From Isoetes taiwanensis (Eukaryota > Streptophyta > Lycopodiopsida > Isoetales > Isoetaceae): a DNA stretch of 64,000 bases. The notes beneath the pieces are model-generated. The model had not been told where the DNA came from. It worked only from the letters and a program-made list of their open reading frames with translations, and did no database searches. The position numbers and the translations under genes are program-made. This document shows positions 46,297-58,835 of this stretch, piece by piece (positions within the stretch are counted from its first letter, which is position 1; every line of letters starts with the position of its first letter). Location of the stretch: the NCBI GenBank assembly GCA_021234155.1, contig JAJEKV010000306.1, positions 298,157 through 362,156 on the forward strand, given 5' to 3'.

Positions 46297-48323
46297 CTAT
46301 CTTTCACTAGGATCTAATCTAGCTAAGATTCTACTACTAACTTGGTCCTTGACCGAAGCTAGAGAGGGTCTGTCCTGGAACTACCCAGGCTCTAATCCAT
46401 GAGAGTACCACATGACTGTTCTAACAGATATTTCAATATTTTCGTATTATCAGTATTTCTTTCAATACAAAGAAAGTAGAAAGTAAAGACTTAGCAAGTG
46501 AAAAGGGTACAGTAACTTCCCTTTATATTCATAGCAATATTTACATCTTGGTTGATCGTGATCACCGTGTAAATGTTTCATATTTGTGATGAAATTCCAA
46601 CTTCTTTCATGTAAACGACAACCTAGGAAGCAAATTGGAGACAATTGGAGGAGAGAGCCCGTACCTGCAGCCAATCATGCAAACGTTAGCAGTAATCTCG
46701 GTAACGATGCAAGGGCCAAAAGGTACATTGGGTCTCTCAGTTTATCACTGATCACCAATTGTATCCTTTTGCCCTGAGTAAACATTAACAAGAAAGATAG
46801 ATGGAATCAAAGCTTGAGATTATTCATAGCTTAAGTTTTGAGATAGTATAATCAGTTATAATCATAAAGCAAATCCTGCTAAAGGCATGTTCCTAAATTA
46901 AGCTCGAAGCTTAACAACCACTTTAAAAATGGTTTAACAAGCTATTATCCAGCCTATGTATTTATAAGATTAACTTCAAGGCATTAAAATTATGCCAATA
47001 CTTCTTATAGCAGTTAATCCAAAAAGCCAACGACAGCATAATTAGTTCCTACTAGTATTTCATAAGAACCAGCGGATTTTGAATACGCAACAAAAGTAAT
47101 GCTGTAGCAGCAAATCTCTAAATGCAAACAAGTTTTAAAATTTAGGTTTCATAATTCCAAAAGATCTGGAACCTTTCTATGAAATGACGATGTATTTTAA
47201 AGAACCTGATATTGTGGCAAGTGGTCTGCATCGGATTCCTCCTTTGCATTCTCCATATCAGTTGGTGTAGGATCAAGTCACATTGCACATTCCTACTATG
47301 CAGAAGCTTTGTCAAAGTTTCTTTGGCGATCTCCATTGCTAGCAACTCCATTAAGACCCTCAAAGAATAGCATTTGAGGAAATCCATGCTTTGCTAAGAT
47401 GCTTAAATCATAAATGCAGCTGGCTCCTTTGCTTCCAGCATATGAAACAGATAGATCCATACTGGATTCGAAATTTTCCAAACTATCCATGGATGCACAG
47501 AGCTTAAATCGGCCATGGAAAAGCTGTATCAGAGCAAAAGAGTAAGCGCCGCTTCTTGCGGTGGCCAGAACCCTAACTTCATATTTAGGGCTTGCATTTT
47601 ACGTCCACTGATATTGGACGTCTAAGACAGAGAATAAAATATTTAGGGCAACCTAGGGCTTATAATATAATATGGTATTTTTCATAAACCCTTTAAAATC
47701 ACAATGCCCATTTGACATACGAATTTAGAAAAATTAGCATACCTTAGGTGCCAAATCCTTCTAGCCATAAGTGCCCAAGTGTGAGATTTGGCGATGCTCA
47801 TGCATGAGCATACACGTTCTTAGTAAATGTAGAAGTGTGAGAAACAACAAAGTTAGTAATACAAGCATGCATCCTCACTTAATCAATTAAGTGCCAAGTG
47901 GTATACATGCATTCAAGTAAGTTGCATGCATTTATTTGTAAAGTCAAAGGAAAAGAACCTTTTAGCCAACACGTAAGGCCCAAAATTAAATAACCTTATG
48001 AATTGCAAACAATAACAAGTGTTCAACTATATTGCAACCATGGGCATGTACACCATAATGTATTTTTGTAGCCACTATTTGCAGAGCAAAGGGTCAAGTA
48101 GAGAATAGTGTTTCTCGTGCACAACACGTTGTGTAAAGGGTTTGTATTCCCCTAAAACCATAAACCTGAGTAACATGTGTTGTATCTGGCACTTGTGTTT
48201 CAGCCAGCAAGGGGCTCCAGACTTTGCACAACTCTAGTAATTTGAGCTTATGCTGTGGGAGTTACAGACCTGTTAAATTGGTCTAAGTTTCCACAAATGC
48301 TGTTTCTAGCTCTTGTGTTTCAG
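46291..48323. repeat. ~2.0 kb direct duplication, copy A
   Basis: Near-identical to 55,333-56,908 plus 59,749-60,211. It starts at TATACACTATCTTTCAC and ends at CTCTTGTGTTTCAG. It includes the minus-strand short ORFs described next and a leader-like region at 47,520-47,600. Copy A lacks the 2.84 kb insertion found in copy B. Confidence 0.95.
47142..47600 (-). pseudogene. Hypothetical gene 5' fragment within the duplication (copy A)
   Basis: On the minus strand a CpG-containing leader (about 47,600-47,500) precedes ATGGATAGTTTGGAAAATTTC. The 64-codon ORF (47,490-47,296) reads MDSLENFESSMDLSVSYAGS and on to KHGFPQMLFFEGLNG; an overlapping 81-codon ORF follows (47,387-47,142). Both are identical in copy B. 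The open frame extends upstream of the ATG (LFHGRFKLCAS). The protein is not recognised. It may be the first exon of a captured or truncated gene. Confidence 0.35.
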
Positions 48324-48339
48324 CCAGCCACAGCCTATT

Positions 48340-48600
48340 ATCAATGATATATATATAGGTATATCGGATGGGGGGCATCATTTTAAGGTGTATATAGACA
48401 TCAATCCTGGCCCTCCAAATATTGAGGTGGCACCATTATGACCCTCAGATCTGATGGGGGCATGCATGGGCATGCATGGGGTCATGCCCCCACATCCCGA
48501 GACCGTCGGATATGGGGCAGTTAAATCTTGGCCATTGAATTGTGCTTAAGGAAGGTGCAAAAAGAAATTACATAACAATTAATAGGAATAGTGAGGTGGC
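48340..48600 (+). repeat. CATGCATG-rich repeat unit, copy 1
   Basis: After an AT run the unit has GATGGGGGGCATC, then AGGTGGCACCATTATG, a tandem CATGCATGGG pair (48,461-48,480) and GAGACCGTCGGAT. The same order of phrases occurs at 60.3-60.5, 60.9-61.2 and (inverted) 62.3-62.7 kb, so it is a dispersed element. Confidence 0.65.
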
Positions 48601-48910
48601 AACACATTTATTGACATTTATTGGCATTGGACGTGACCACTTATTTTGACGTGGCAATATTTTGGCTTAAAATTATTAGAAAAAAAGGGCTATGGCAGAA
48701 AAGAATGTGGCGGGCTCTTCCGAATAGCATGCGCCTCTCCCTCAGCTACAACGCTCGCCCTGCATCATGCTTTCTTTCGGCCATGGAGCTTTGGAGCCAT
48801 GGAGCTTTTGGAATGGTTCGTTTCTTTGCATTTCTTAGCTTCTTGCTTAATTTCTTCGTGCAATCTTTTGCCTGCCATAACCCATTTTGCTATTTGCATT
48901 TTCTCCAGAG

Positions 48911-51092
48911 ATGCCGCCGGATTTGAGCGTTTTGTTTTTCCAGATCCAAGTGCGGATTCTTACAGCAGGTTTAGATTTCTGAGCTAAATAGTCCAGATTC
49001 TTAGCCAGGTTCCAACGGAGCAGTTTCGTCACAGGTAACATTTTGATATCATGTACCTCTAAATTGCTTCATCAAATTACCATTTGACTGTAATGCAAAG
49101 AGCAACGGAGATGGAACGAGCATAATGTTCCTCTGTTATTTCCATCTTTTTTGTTACAAGAACAGAGTGTAGATGGGATTGTGACGGCATCATCTAAGCC
49201 ATCTCCTTCTGCATCTTCAAAGACAACCTCCCTTTCGGGTGTTTCTTCACAAGCCTGGGTTTCATCTTCAACAGACCACGGTACTCCTCAATTTACTTAT
49301 CTGCAAGGGCCTTCTTTTCCCGTCCCTGCACCGTCAGTGGCCCAGTGGCCACCACATTTTATCCACAGTACAGTGTTCAGCAGTATCAGCCACAACAGCA
49401 GCTTCAGCCCCCAGTACCTCAATATCAATATCAGGGCATACATATATCCATCTATCACTACACCGGAGATTTATAGCCATCCTCAGCAGCAACAGGTAAC
49501 CATTGGTACAAATTGATTGGCGAAAAGCATTGTGTGGACCAACAGATAACAATCCAATATTAGTTTGGCAAGATGTCGTAATGCATCATCCTTGACTGAA
49601 GTTAGAAAGTTGTTGAAAACAAACTTGTGTATGAGTCCTAATAGCACCATTCATCTTATAGGCTTAGGTGCTATTTCAAAAAGACGCACAGACAATCACC
49701 TCTGAAGCTCTCGAGAATGTCAAGGCTGCTCTTCCTAGCGGAGATGGTGAGTTGAAATCAGATGCAAAAAGAAAAGTCGTTCCTAGGAAAGCAGCAGGAC
49801 AGACATGGGAAGACCCAAGTTTGGCAGAATGGCCTGAAAGTATGTCATGACTTTGCACATTCTTTGGCTTTTTTGATAATCAGGGCATATATTTAAATTT
49901 TGGGTTGCTTTCCTGCAGATGACTATCGCCTTTTTTGTGGCGATTTAGGAAATGAAGTAAATGACGAAGTCCTGACCAAAGCCTTCACAAGATTTCCAAG
50001 TTTCAATATGGCTAGGGTAAGATTTCTTATGGCAATTCCTTCATACTTGGGCCAATACCTTTCTATTCAACGTGAATACTGCTCATGTATCTGTTATTAT
50101 ATGTTTTGAGTGCAATCTTTTGCAATGGGCATGCCATGATGATCTGCAAGACTTTCCAGTTAATTTGATCCATGTCTTAGAGAAATTAGATTATGATTTG
50201 GCCATACCATTACCTTTTGACGATTTCAACGCCTGTGTTTACCATGTGGCACGGTTTTTCGTATGATAAGTGCCGTGAGAGTAAATTCCTTTCTACAAAG
50301 AGGTTGACCTAATTATTATCTCATCCTATGCACAAGAATCCTGTATTGGAGGTTTATATTTTTCGCCTGTGTGACTGCTGATTTGGATGTCGAGGCAGCT
50401 ACTAATTACCATGTACCCGTAGTACGAGGACTACTAGCTTACCCAGTTTTGGACCTTGCTGGGTGAATACTACTTGGTATGTGTTCACCGGTGCTAATTT
50501 CTTTGGTAGGAATTGCGGAGTGTACACATAGCTTTACATAATATCCCCTAGTTGAGCCTTTGATTTTATTGGCATCATCTGTTTCCCTTTTTGTTCAAAG
50601 TTAGAGAGAGATGCATTTGTCAGCGTTGCTGCACACATGAACGTAGATGTTCATTGCTTTCTGTGGCTGATGTAACATTCAATATTGGAATAGGTTGTTC
50701 GTGATAAACGTACCGGTAAGACTAAGGGATATGGGTTTGTTAGTTTTTCAAACCCCTCTGATTTGGCTATAGCCATGAAAGAAATGAATGGTAAGATTGC
50801 CATTTTGAATGAGCATATTTAATTTCATCTTTCTCCTAGTTAAATTGGGTAGGTGATTTCATTTTTCAGGCAAGTATGTTGGAAACAGTCCCATTAAGTT
50901 ACGGAAGCGTAATTGGAAGAAGAGGATTGACTTTGATGCGCTTGAGAAGCAGAAGCTTGAGAAACAGAAGGTATAGTTAAGTCTTAGTGCCCTTTTCCTT
51001 TAGGAACTAAAAGAATGCTGTTGTGCTTATTCTATTTATTCATGCAGAATGCCAAGAAACTGCGGTTACGGAATAATGTGTTGCACAAATAG
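48911..51092 (+). CDS. RBM42-like RNA-binding protein (one RRM), multi-exon
   Basis: Proposed exons: 48,911-48,968; 49,161-49,495; 49,668-49,839; 49,919-50,016; 50,694-50,790; 50,870-50,970; 51,048-51,092. All borders are GT..AG, the phases agree, and the sum is 906 nt (301 aa plus stop). The N-terminal half is Ser/Pro/Gln-rich (PQFTYLQGPSFPVPAP), then LFQKDAQTIT and GQTWEDPSLAEWPEND lead into one RRM with RNP2 LFCGDL and RNP1 KGYGFVSF. The Lys/Arg-rich tail ends NNVLHK. RBM42 homologues are nuclear/cytoplasmic RNA binders linked to splicing and stress. Exon 1 is the weakest part: it was chosen because ATG CCG CCG joins in phase, and the real start could differ. A stretch in exon 2 is out of the ancestral frame (see findings). 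No stop interrupts the model. Confidence 0.8.
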
Positions 51093-51720
51093 TTTGATGT
51101 TGGAATGGTTTATGTAAGATATATTCGGAAGCAATTTATGTTCATACAAGTGGTTCTATGCTGCAAGTTCCCTTTCTCCTTCACCTGCTAAAAAGAGACT
51201 CTGAGGGACTGTTAGTTACCAACCCACTTCCAATGGCTGCCCACTCATTATTTGTTACAGTTAAATATCTGATTTGATGCAAAATTCTAGGGGTATTCTG
51301 GTAAATACAAAAATTTGATGATGTATGGTATATCAATATATCTTATTTTATGTTGAGGGCATTTTCGTAATTCTAGAAACATTAGGGGCATTTTGGAAAA
51401 AAAAAACAAATTGTAGGGGCATTTTGGTAATTTGGTACTGGCCATTTCTTTGGTGTCGTTGTAAGTTGATCTTATTTAAGTTTTTCTTTTTATTAAGTTT
51501 GTGTAGCTAACGTTCTCTGTTCAATCAAATGATTCGAGACTTATATGAAGCCTAGAAGGACCAGCTTGATTTTAAGCTGGATAAAATTAGCTAACATTAA
51601 ATTTACAATTCTCATGCGCCATGACTATTTATCAGCTTACTCTAGAAACTTCTGAGCTGTCATGGGTATAAGGAGCCAGATTCATTTCAATGTCTTAAAT
51701 AAGAAGGATTGTCAGATCTA
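51093..51720. other. 3' region of the RBM42-like gene and spacer
   Basis: Probable 3' UTR followed by AT-rich DNA. A phrase like GGGGCATTTT(C/G)GTAAT recurs at ~51,356, 51,385 and 51,415. Confidence 0.5.
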
Positions 51721-51736
51721 ATAGGCAAGAAAAGGA

Positions 51737-52123
51737 TTGTTTAGGCAAGAAAAGACAAGAAAAGGACTGTTTGTTTTGTTTTTGCATATGATTCTCTTAC
51801 AGTATTTGTTTAACATTTTATTTTGGCAGGTGTATAACATTGGTGCTCCATTAACCTTGCCACCTCCAAAATTTACCAGTGTTGAGATGTTCTGGCAAGG
51901 TCTTGTTACCTTCGATGGGGGCTTTATGGTCATTTGCACAATCATAATATGGCAGCTTCATACTAGGTGTTTTGTCGCATGCGACATGCTTGAAATATGG
52001 ATGTCCAAGTTCCTTTGGATGCCTAATGATTGGGTGTTATCAACATCAATTTTGATGATGCAACAATGCAAGTCTTATTTCCGTTTTCAAACCAAAAAAT
52101 TAGTGTTTGTCTGTATGAAGTGA
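51737..52123 (+). other. Unsupported 128-codon open frame
   Basis: The frame has ATG and is open, but contains a splice-acceptor-like TTTTGGCAG (51,829) before VYNIGAPLTLPPPKFTSVEM, which could be an exon start. It is hydrophobic and Trp-rich towards the end. No family was recognised and coding is doubtful. Confidence 0.2.
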
Positions 52124-53320
52124 GCTTTTAGTGACGGTTATTGTTTTATGATGTAAACTACTTGGGCCATTGCATGCCATGTGCAACTTCGACTTCTGGT
52201 GTGTGTAATGCTACTTCAAGCTGTCAAATGGAATTGTTTTACAATGACATGCTTTTGGACCCCTGCCTGGACCCATGGTTTTGTGGTGCTGTCCTGGCAT
52301 GAAGACTTGCAGTAAGACATAACATATTATTCTCCTTTAACTTCTGGATTTAATTAAAACAAATGGGAATTTAAACATTAGTAATGAAACATTTATCATT
52401 TAAAACACATTTTGTGTAATACTTAAGTCAAACAATGAATGTCAGTGGAAACTGTAGATGGTCCTAGGGGCGGGTTTAATGCACTAGATAGAATGTTTAT
52501 TGTGTTCCGTACTGCTTGAACTAAAATTATGCTAAAATCAAGTCAACAATAAGATTAGAGAGAGTTGAAGTTTCCTTAAGTTAAACTATCCTACCTCTTG
52601 GCCAAAAGGTTGTATATATGTATTTCGATGCGCTGCTTTTATCTCACCCTATGATTGGGTCACTTTGCCTGCCTACAATTGATATTAGTGATGATGAAAA
52701 TTAACGGTTAGGGTATTTGCACCTTTTTATGTTTATCATTTATGTCTAAGCAAAGGTGTTAATGGTGCTAGAACTAACAACAATTAACATAGTTTGCAAC
52801 ATCATTGTATTTATTGCAAAACTATAACTCTTACCTTGATGACATTTTAAACGAGACAAGAGTGTAAGGCAAGCAGAGAACAAAGGCCACCTCATTCAGA
52901 ACTCTTGGCAAAGAAGCTCATCAACAACGATGATGATTTGGAGCTTCTTCAAGCTTCAAATTGTGTCAAGTTTTAGTTGAAAAAAATATTATAGCTTTTA
53001 CTAATACTAAGTTATCTATTGCACAATAGTTTACAAAGGAGATTGGATCATCTGCAGTAAAGATATTGGGGAAGGAACAAACTTGCCTGTCATATCTTGC
53101 CAACTCAATCTCTAATACAAGGACCTGCATCTCTTTTTGGTGACTACAAAGCATAAAGTGCTCGAAATCTCTACTTACATAATAAAAATCATGATTGTAT
53201 TTCATTAGTAGTTTTAAGAGTAATATACAGCTTTTACCATTATTTATTAGACTGAATTGAAGCTTTCTACAAAGGCTATTTTAAATAAGAAAACACAAAG
53301 AATTATATCTGTAAAATTTT
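52124..53320. other. Non-coding, no gene recognised
   Basis: AT-rich sequence without a recognised feature. Confidence 0.5.
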
Positions 53321-53321
53321 T

Positions 53322-54367
53322 AAGGAGTCTCAAATGAATCTTGGGAATCTAGGAGAATCTAAAGGAATCTTCGTACAATCTTTAAGAATCAATGGAAATC
53401 TAGAAGGAATTTTGAAGAATCTTTGGGAATCTTAATAAAATCTAAGGGAATATCCGTAGAATGTTAAGAATCTAGGGGAATCTTTGTAGAACATTAAGAA
53501 TCTAAGAGAATCTTTGGGAATCGAGGAGAATCTAAGAGAATCTCAAGAGAATCTTTCAGAATCTAGGTGAATCTTTCTAAAATTTTTAAGAATCTAAGGG
53601 AATCTTGATGGAATCTTAGAAAATCTAAGAGAAACTTATAGGAGAATCTTCTAGGAGGATCTTTGAGAATCTTAGGGAATCTTAAGAGAATCTATGGAAA
53701 TTTTGGACAATCTAAGGAAATCGTCATAACATCTTTAAGAATATATGGGAATTTAGATAGAATCTTGGAGAATCTATGGGAAACTTAATAAAATATAGGG
53801 GAATCTCCATAGAATTTTAAGAATCTAGGGTATCTACGGGAATGTTGGTGCAATTTTGGAAAATCTAGAGGAATCTCAAGAGAATCTTAGGCATTCTAGG
53901 GGAATCTTTATAGAATCTTTGGGAAATCTAAGAGAATCTACATGGTTCAAGAGAGAATCTTTAAGAATGTAAGGGAATCTAAGGGAATCTTGATAGAATC
54001 TTTACGAACCTAGAGAAATCTAGGGTAATTTTCATAGGATCTTAGAGAATCTAGAGGAATCTCAAGAGAATCTTAGGGATTCTAGAAGAATCTTTATAGA
54101 ATCTTAAGAAGTCTAAGAGAATCTACATGGAATCTTGGAAAATCTAGAGGAATCTTGGGATAATCTTTGAAAACCTATGGGAATCTCAAAAGAATCTTAG
54201 AAAATATCGGAAAATCTTTAATAATCTGAGGAATCCTGATAGAATTTTGGAGAATCTAAGGGAATCTTTGTAGAATCTGTGAGAATCTACATAGAATATT
54301 GCAGAATCTAAAGGAACCTTGGGCTAATCTTCAGAAATCTAGGGGAATCTTTCATGCTGGGTGCGTT
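53322..54367 (-). repeat. AATCT-periodic array (copy 2, largest)
   Basis: For about 1,040 bp the plus strand carries (G)AATCT with a 10-11 bp repeat distance, mostly GGGAATCTNN, AGAGAATCTT or TAGAATCTTN. On the minus strand this is the AGATTC array of 15.2-15.7 kb. The right end, AATCTTTCATGCTGGGTGCGTTTT, is the reverse complement of the leader found in that array. It lies between the RBM42-like gene and duplication copy B. Confidence 0.9.
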
Positions 54368-54414
54368 TTAAAGGGTCGGCTTCATGCAGTCCCTCATATT
54401 ACAAACACTTGTAT

Positions 54415-54451
54415 ATATTTATATTTATATATATATATATATATATATATA
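54415..54451. repeat. (AT)n microsatellite
   Basis: Uninterrupted TA dinucleotides, directly after the array region. Confidence 0.95.
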
Positions 54452-54813
54452 GCACCTACCTCCTACCGCAGGAAGTAGAGTCCTGGATACAAATTTAGCA
54501 TGTGTAATGCTAGGTAACATAGGGTACCTAGCATTTATGCTAGGACCCTACATTACCTGTAAGCAAATAGAATTTTAAAGATAAAGTGTATAACTGATAT
54601 TCATACCTTAGTGGTTTTCACAGAGTTTCAAGAAGCCCAATATTTTTATTTTCTTGAACCATAGAATTTTGTCATCATTCTGTGGCCCCAACTGAGTCAT
54701 CTACAAAAAGTGCAAGTTAAAGAGTAGGAAACAATAGATGTCAAAAGTAAAAGTAAAAGTAGAGAAGTAATCATGAGAAGAGTAGGTTCTCGGGTCATCT
54801 CTTTCAAACACTT

Positions 54814-55210
54814 GTACATGAGGACTAGTTTCCTAAGCCCCAAAGTACACATGCAATCATGAGAAAAACATTCAATATAATAGTTCAAGAAATATACATT
54901 AACAAATCAATGCAAGAGTGGTGTCATAAGGGTATTATCGTACAGGTTATCTCATTTCATGTCCATGTACAAAAGGACCTGGCAAAGTATATGCTCGGGT
55001 TATCTCTTTCGTACACCGGTACAAGAGGGTTAGTTTCCTAAGCCCCAAAGTACTTAAGCACTCATGAGATAAACGTTCAGCATGTTAGTTCAAGAGCAAT
55101 GTATTAGTAAATCAATTCAATAGCGCTGTCAAAAAGATATAATCTAAAATGTAATCTCATTTCATGTCTCTGTACAAGAAGACTAGTTTCCTAAGCCTCA
55201 AAGTACGGAA
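54814..55210. repeat. Degenerate tandem repeat, 153-bp unit
   Basis: GTACA(A/T)GA-G--TAGTTTCCTAAGCC(C/T)CAAAGTAC occurs at 54,814, 55,019 and 55,172, with a partial start at 54,967. The distances are 153, 52 and 153 bp, so one unit is truncated. Confidence 0.75.
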
Positions 55211-57118
55211 GCAAATTTGAGATGTATTATATTCAGTCAATGAAGGGAAGTGTATGAGGTTTAGTCATCTCATGTGGACTCAGGAGGAAAGAGTTTCAAG
55301 TCCTAGAACAAGAAAACAGATGTTTCAGAATATATACACTATCTTTCACTAGGATCTAATCTAGCTAAGATTCTACTACTAACTTGGTCCTTGACCGAAG
55401 CTAGAGAGGGTCTGTCCTGGAACTACCCAGGCTCTAATCCATGAGAGTACCACATGACTGTTCTAACAGATATTTCAATATTTTCGTATTATCAGTATTT
55501 CTTTCAATACAAAGAAAGTAGAAAGTAAAGACTTAGCAAGTGAAAAGGGTACAGTAACTTCCCTTTATATTCATAGCAATATTTACATCTTGGTTGATCG
55601 TGATCACCGTGTAAATGTTTCATATTTGTGATGAAATTCCAACTTCTTTCATGTAAACGACAACCTAGGAAGCAAATTGGAGACAATTGGAGGAGAGAGC
55701 CCGCACTGCGACCAATCATGCAAACGTTAGCAGTAATCCCGGTAACGATGCAAGGGCCAAAAGGTACATTGGGTCTCTCAGTTTATCACTGATCACCAAT
55801 TGTATCCTTTTGCCCTGAGTAAACATTAACAAGAAAGATAGATGGAATCAAAGCTTGAGATTATTCATAGCTTAAGTTTTGAGATAGTATAATCAGTTAT
55901 AATCATAAAGCAAATCACGCTAAAGGCATGTTCCTAAATTAAGCTCGAAGCTTAACAACCACTTTAAAAATGGTTTAACAAGCTATTATCCAGCCTATGT
56001 ATTTATAAGATTAACTTCAAGGCATTAAAATTATGCCAATACTTCTTATAGCAGTTAATCCAAAAAGCCAACGACAGCATAATTAGTTCCTACTAGTATT
56101 TCATAAGAACCGGTAGATTTTGAATACATAACAAAAGTAATCTTGTCAGAAAACAAATCTCTAAATGCAAACAAGTTTTAAAATTTAGGTTTCATAATTC
56201 CAAAAGATCTGGAACCTTTCTATGAAATGACGATGTATTTTAAAGAACCTGATATTGTGGCAAGTGGTCTGCATCGGATTCCTCCTTTGCATTCTCCATA
56301 TCAGTTGGTGTAGGATCAAGTCACATTGCACATTCCTACTATGCAGAAGCTTTGTCAAAGTTTCTTTGGCGATCTCCATTGCTAGCAACTCCATTAAGAC
56401 CCTCAAAGAATAGCATTTGAGGAAATCCATGCTTTGCTAAGATGCTTAAATCATAAATGCAGCTGGCTCCTTTGCTTCCAGCATATGAAACAGATAGATC
56501 CATACTGGATTCGAAATTTTCCAAACTATCCATGGATGCACAGAGCTTAAATCGGCCATGGAAAAGCTGTATCAGAGCAAAAGAGTAAGCGCCGCTTCTT
56601 GCGGTGGCCAGAACCCTAACTTCATATTTAGGGCTTGCATTTTACGTCCACTGATATTGAACGTCTAAGACAGAGAATAAAATATTTAGGGCAACCTAGG
56701 GCTTATAATATAATATGGTATTTTTCATAAACCCTTTAAAATCACAATGCCCATTTGACATACGAATTTAGAAAAATTAGCATACCTTAGGTGCCAAATC
56801 CTTCTAGCCATAAGTGCCCAAGTGTGAGATTTGGCGATGCTCATGCATGAGCATACACGTTCTTAGTAAATGTAGAAGTGTGAGAAACAACAAAGTTAGT
56901 AATACAAGAAATTTATCGCGGCGGCCTTGCGGCCGCCGCGAACATTTCTCTTTTCCAACCCGCTGCAAAAGAAATTTTGTGCTAAGTCGAATAGATCTCA
57001 ATTCTGGACATCCTTGAGATGCGAAAAAACTTGCGGGAGTTGAACCTTGGGATTCGTCTGCAAATCTTTAGCCAAAAAGGTTTGATACTAAGCTTGTAAA
57101 TAGAAAATTCTTTGATAA

Positions 57119-57146
57119 CTAGTTACGGTGCCCATTGTTGATGGGC
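57119..57146 (-). mobile_element. Helitron-type 3' terminus (variant hairpin)
   Basis: On the minus strand GCCCAT-CAACA-ATGGGC (57,130-57,146) is followed by ACCGTAA and CTAG (57,119-57,122), then T. The last bases are the family consensus although the stem differs. Confidence 0.65.
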
Positions 57147-57316
57147 TGGGTTTGCTAGATTTATGGGGTTAGCTATCTGGACTGCTTGCTAGCGGACTTC
57201 CTCGGCCCAAATGGATCGGATCTCAGGAAGAGGTAGGGGTAATTCCTACTTGATCCTAGAGTTCCTTAGGGCCGTGCTCAAAACAAAACTTGCCAAGACG
57301 ACTGTCAGAAAGCTCC

Positions 57317-57366
57317 TCACACCTATGAGAACATCTTATCTCACACCTATGAGAACATCTTATCCT
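57317..57366. repeat. 24-bp tandem duplication
   Basis: TCACACCTATGAGAACATCT repeats at 57,317 and 57,341. A third partial copy follows (CCTATGAGAGG). Confidence 0.9.
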
Positions 57367-58309
57367 ATGAGAGGTGCCCTCAACTTCGGATTAACAATTA
57401 TGACAGGCCTGTCACCGCATGCAGCTACCATTGCCTGCAAATCCTGCACCCCATTCAGCCAACATAACCAGAATTCTACATCCACATATTCTATTTCAAA
57501 ATAGAATATAATATCACAATGACAATATTATGTAACAATGTAACATGATTATGTGCTTTGCTGACTTTAATGAAGCCTTTACATGCTCCCACTTTTATCT
57601 TCTTAAAATTTGCAATGAATTCGTTCCAAAACTATTCATGACAATTGATACTAAAGTTTATCCTGGGCTAATGACATGGTAAAATATCAATAGATGACAT
57701 GGTACACATTCATTATAGAACCTCAGAATTCAACCAATCACCTCTTTCAAAGGGCAACACGTTACTCTAAATTGAGGATACCTCTGAAATTTTTTCTTAT
57801 TCTCACAAGTCATGGCTTTGATAAAGGCACTATGATTCATGCACAATACGCATTCTAGAAGATACAAACTTTTTTCTGTAAATACATATATTCTGAATTG
57901 CCACATCACTTTCAAAGAAGAAATCCATGTGTTAACATCTTTTCTTGTTCTGATTCTTTTTATTAGATTACGAAACGATGTCATGAGACACAAGCGTTAC
58001 AAAATTCCACATACATCAATAATGCAGTTGCCAACAGCATTTTGTGGCGCCATAAGCAGGAAGATATCATCTTCTTCATTGGCTTCCATCGCCCCTGAAA
58101 TCAGCTTATGTTATAAGAAGAGCCTGACCAACACTCATATGAATACTTCATAAAGCCTTCTTCCACCTATAGTCAATTGTAAAGTCAGAATTTAACCATA
58201 CCAACAGAGAAGCAAAGAACTCATGCCACAATCGTTGATCACAAACATCTAACAACATTTTGCGAACTATGGCTTTGATAGTTCTTCTCCAACACGGAAT
58301 TTCACAAAG

Positions 58310-58400
58310 ACAAATTCCTAATGTTGTTGACCATGTAAAGTCTTGGAACACTTTTCACAAACAAATTCCTAATGTTGTTGACCGTGTAAAGTCTTGAAAG
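58310..58400. repeat. 51-bp tandem duplication
   Basis: CAAATTCCTAATGTTGTTGA repeats at 58,311 and 58,362, continuing through TGTAAAGTCTTG. Confidence 0.9.
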
Positions 58401-58699
58401 CATGTAGCCCTTGCATGTTGTTCCTATTATATGGGGTCACCAAAGTGCATGTAATTTGCAAAGTGCCCTCTTGTTTCCCTCTTAAAGCCTGCATGCACTT
58501 TGGTATATAATATTCAAGAAGATATAGTGGCCGCTAACTCAAGTTCTTTGAAGATTAGAAAGCGATTGATTGCTTGCGACATCAAGCTAGAAGTCATACA
58601 TTAAACCCTAGTCAACCATGGCCACAACACAAAGGCACCAACAAATGTGCAAAGGCCACCTTGTCCTTGTTATGAAATGGCACCAATATGCTATTTGCA

Positions 58700-58835
58700 T
58701 GAACACGACCAAGTACCCACTGCCTACAAAGAGACATACATGTAGCATGTTGAATATCTTCGATCCCTCGAGCTCTTTGTGCAAAGGTGCAAGTGCCCAC
58801 TTGCCTACAAAGAGACATGTAGCATGTGTAACGTC
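58700..58835. repeat. Short direct duplication (CCTACAAAGAGACAT)
   Basis: CCCACTGCCTACAAAGAGACAT and CCCACTTGCCTACAAAGAGACA, each followed by GTAGCATGT, lie ~80 bp apart. Confidence 0.75.

Noticed and set aside
56917-56940. GC hairpin at 56.9 kb as a Helitron end
   Set aside because: No CTRR follows at the expected spacing on either strand, and the insertion has a 5-bp target duplication, which Helitrons do not make.
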